From an uncultured Spirochaetales bacterium (GTDB lineage Bacteria > Spirochaetota > Spirochaetia > Sphaerochaetales > Sphaerochaetaceae): DNA of 64,000 nt. The stretch lies in the NCBI GenBank assembly GCA_944392695.1, contig CALXXN010000001.1, positions 186,001 to 250,000 on the forward strand, written 5' to 3'. The notes under the pieces were generated by a model. The model worked only from the letters and a program-made list of their open reading frames with translations. It was not told the DNA's origin and did not search any database. Positions 63,141 to 64,000 of the stretch are shown here, one piece after another; the first letter of the stretch is position 1, and every line of letters begins with the position of its first letter. The position numbers and the translations under genes are program-made.

Positions 63141-64000
63141 ATGGACAAATCCCTCATCGTCATAGCCATTGGAGGCAATTCCCTTATTGAAGACAGCAAG
63201 CACGTCACTGTAAGCGCACAGTATGAGGCGGCTGCGAAGACCGCCCATCATATCGCACGGCTGATCCAGGAAGGACACCGTGTGGTCATTGTCCATGGCA
63301 ATGGACCGCAGGTAGGCTACATACTCCTGCGTGCCGAATACGCGAGGAAGATCCTGCATGCCGTCCCTCTGGACAGTTGTGTCGCAGACACACAGGGGGC
63401 CATTGGCTACCAGCTGCAGCGTTCCTTGGGCAATGAACTGGGCAAGCTTGGCATCAAGATGGATGTCGCGACTGTCGTGACACAGGTGCTGGTAGATGAC
63501 GACGACCCCTCGTTCAGCAACCCGACCAAGCCTATCGGCTCATTCATGCAGCAGGAGGAGGCCGTGTACCACAGGGACCATGATGGCTGGTCCATTGTCG
63601 AGGATGCAGGACGTGGCTGGCGCCGTGTCGTCGCATCGCCACAGCCGAAAGAGGTCATAGAGTCTGGTACGGTCGCCAAGCTCCTCGATAGTGGAGCCGT
63701 GGTCATCGCCGCTGGAGGCGGTGGTATTCCTGTCGTCCGTGATGATGAGGGGCTCCTGCAGGGCAGGGAGGCTGTTGTCGACAAGGACCTTGCCGCCTGC
63801 CTGCTTGCGAAGCAGCTTGGTGCTGATGTCTTCATGATTTCGACAGCAGTCGAGAAGGTCTGCCTGGACTACAACAAGCCGACAGAGCGCCAGCTTGACA
63901 GCATGAGCTGCAGCGAAGCTGATGGTTATATAGCCCAAGGACAGTTCCCACCAGGTTCGATGCTACCCAAGATCCAGGCGCTGAAGGACTTCGTCTCCAC
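63141..64000 (+). CDS. arcC: Carbamate kinase, 3' truncated by the window end
   Basis: 286 residues to the end of the window, with no stop yet (family length about 310). GGAGGATGAAAG precedes ATG 63141. The amino-acid-kinase fold is clear: VIAIGGNSLIEDS, VIVHGNGPQVGYIL, the family block WRRVVASPQPKEVIE, VIAAGGGGIPVV, and VDKDLAACLLAKQLGAD with FMISTAVEKV. It makes ATP from carbamoyl phosphate in fermentative catabolism, or carbamoyl phosphate in reverse. Arginine deiminase or ureidoglycine-pathway genes may follow outside the window. Confidence 0.94.
   Translation, partial: MDKSLIVIAIGGNSLIEDSKHVTVSAQYEAAAKTAHHIARLIQEGHRVVIVHGNGPQVGYILLRAEYARKILHAVPLDSCVADTQGAIGYQLQRSLGNELGKLGIKMDVATVVTQVLVDDDDPSFSNPTKPIGSFMQQEEAVYHRDHDGWSIVEDAGRGWRRVVASPQPKEVIESGTVAKLLDSGAVVIAAGGGGIPVVRDDEGLLQGREAVVDKDLAACLLAKQLGADVFMISTAVEKVCLDYNKPTERQLDSMSCSEADGYIAQGQFPPGSMLPKIQALKDFVS

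Noticed and set aside
62808-63359. A 183-codon minus-strand frame across the arcC start
   Set aside because: It is opposite the well-supported arcC N terminus and the alcohol dehydrogenase remnant, and has no ribosome site or motifs.

Overview
The window is a gene-dense chromosomal segment from a moderately GC-rich anaerobic bacterium. The most likely source is a member of the Spirochaetota (Sphaerochaeta/Treponema-like). Supporting signs are a fused PyrB-PyrI aspartate carbamoyltransferase, a PyrD-PyrK fusion, a giant 2-hydroxyacyl-CoA dehydratase activase, a carbamate kinase, ThiI paired with a cysteine desulfurase, and a PpaX-type HAD/RidA/IMPase housekeeping set. The taxonomic call is an inference from gene content; no rRNA gene is present.

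Layout. 1-3.4 kb: an acidic repeat protein followed by an IMPase-HAD-RidA string, converging on a YbaK-type deacylase. 3.9-7.9 kb: an SLBB export protein and a Wzc-like tyrosine kinase. 7.9-14.1 kb: a pyrimidine operon (pyrBI, pyrE, pyrF, pyrDK, pyrC) behind a promoter, a 23-codon leader ORF and an intrinsic terminator. 14.1-20.1 kb: corA with a structured leader, an S41-like exported protein, small accessory enzymes, a FAD dehydrogenase, and a degenerate Fic-HTH protein. 20.1-25.1 kb: D-aminoacylase, a DtxR-type regulator, a HAD enzyme and a YesMN-type two-component pair. 25.1-36.4 kb: a complete branched-chain amino acid operon (ilvN, ilvC, leuA, cimA, leuC, leuD, leuB, ilvD, ilvB) behind a Leu/Ile-rich leader peptide and a terminator/antiterminator pair. 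36.4-37.8 kb: rpmF-acpP-rnc. 37.8-40.2 kb: an AT-rich island with a Fic gene behind seven 10-bp iterons, then decayed gene remnants. 40.2-47 kb (minus strand): cysteine desulfurase, thiI, and a split dehydratase activase system. 47-49.7 kb: aroB and an AAA ATPase with repeated operator-like palindromes. 49.7-56.7 kb: an HrpA-type helicase and hisS divergent from valS, and a histone H1-like (Hc1-type) small gene. 56.7-62.4 kb (minus strand): a glycosyltransferase, an exported protein, a U32 peptidase-like protein and lon. 62.6-64 kb: a decayed iron-dependent alcohol dehydrogenase and the start of arcC.

The two large biosynthetic operons each seem to be controlled by transcription attenuation through a short translated leader: a pyrL-like leader for pyrimidines and a leucine-type leader for the BCAA genes. 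The most unusual regulatory DNA is the 10-bp iteron array at the Fic gene, the 27-bp palindromic pair near the AAA ATPase, the phased TGCA array upstream of the BCAA promoter, and the RBS hairpin in front of corA. I saw no tRNA, rRNA, CRISPR array or intact insertion sequence.
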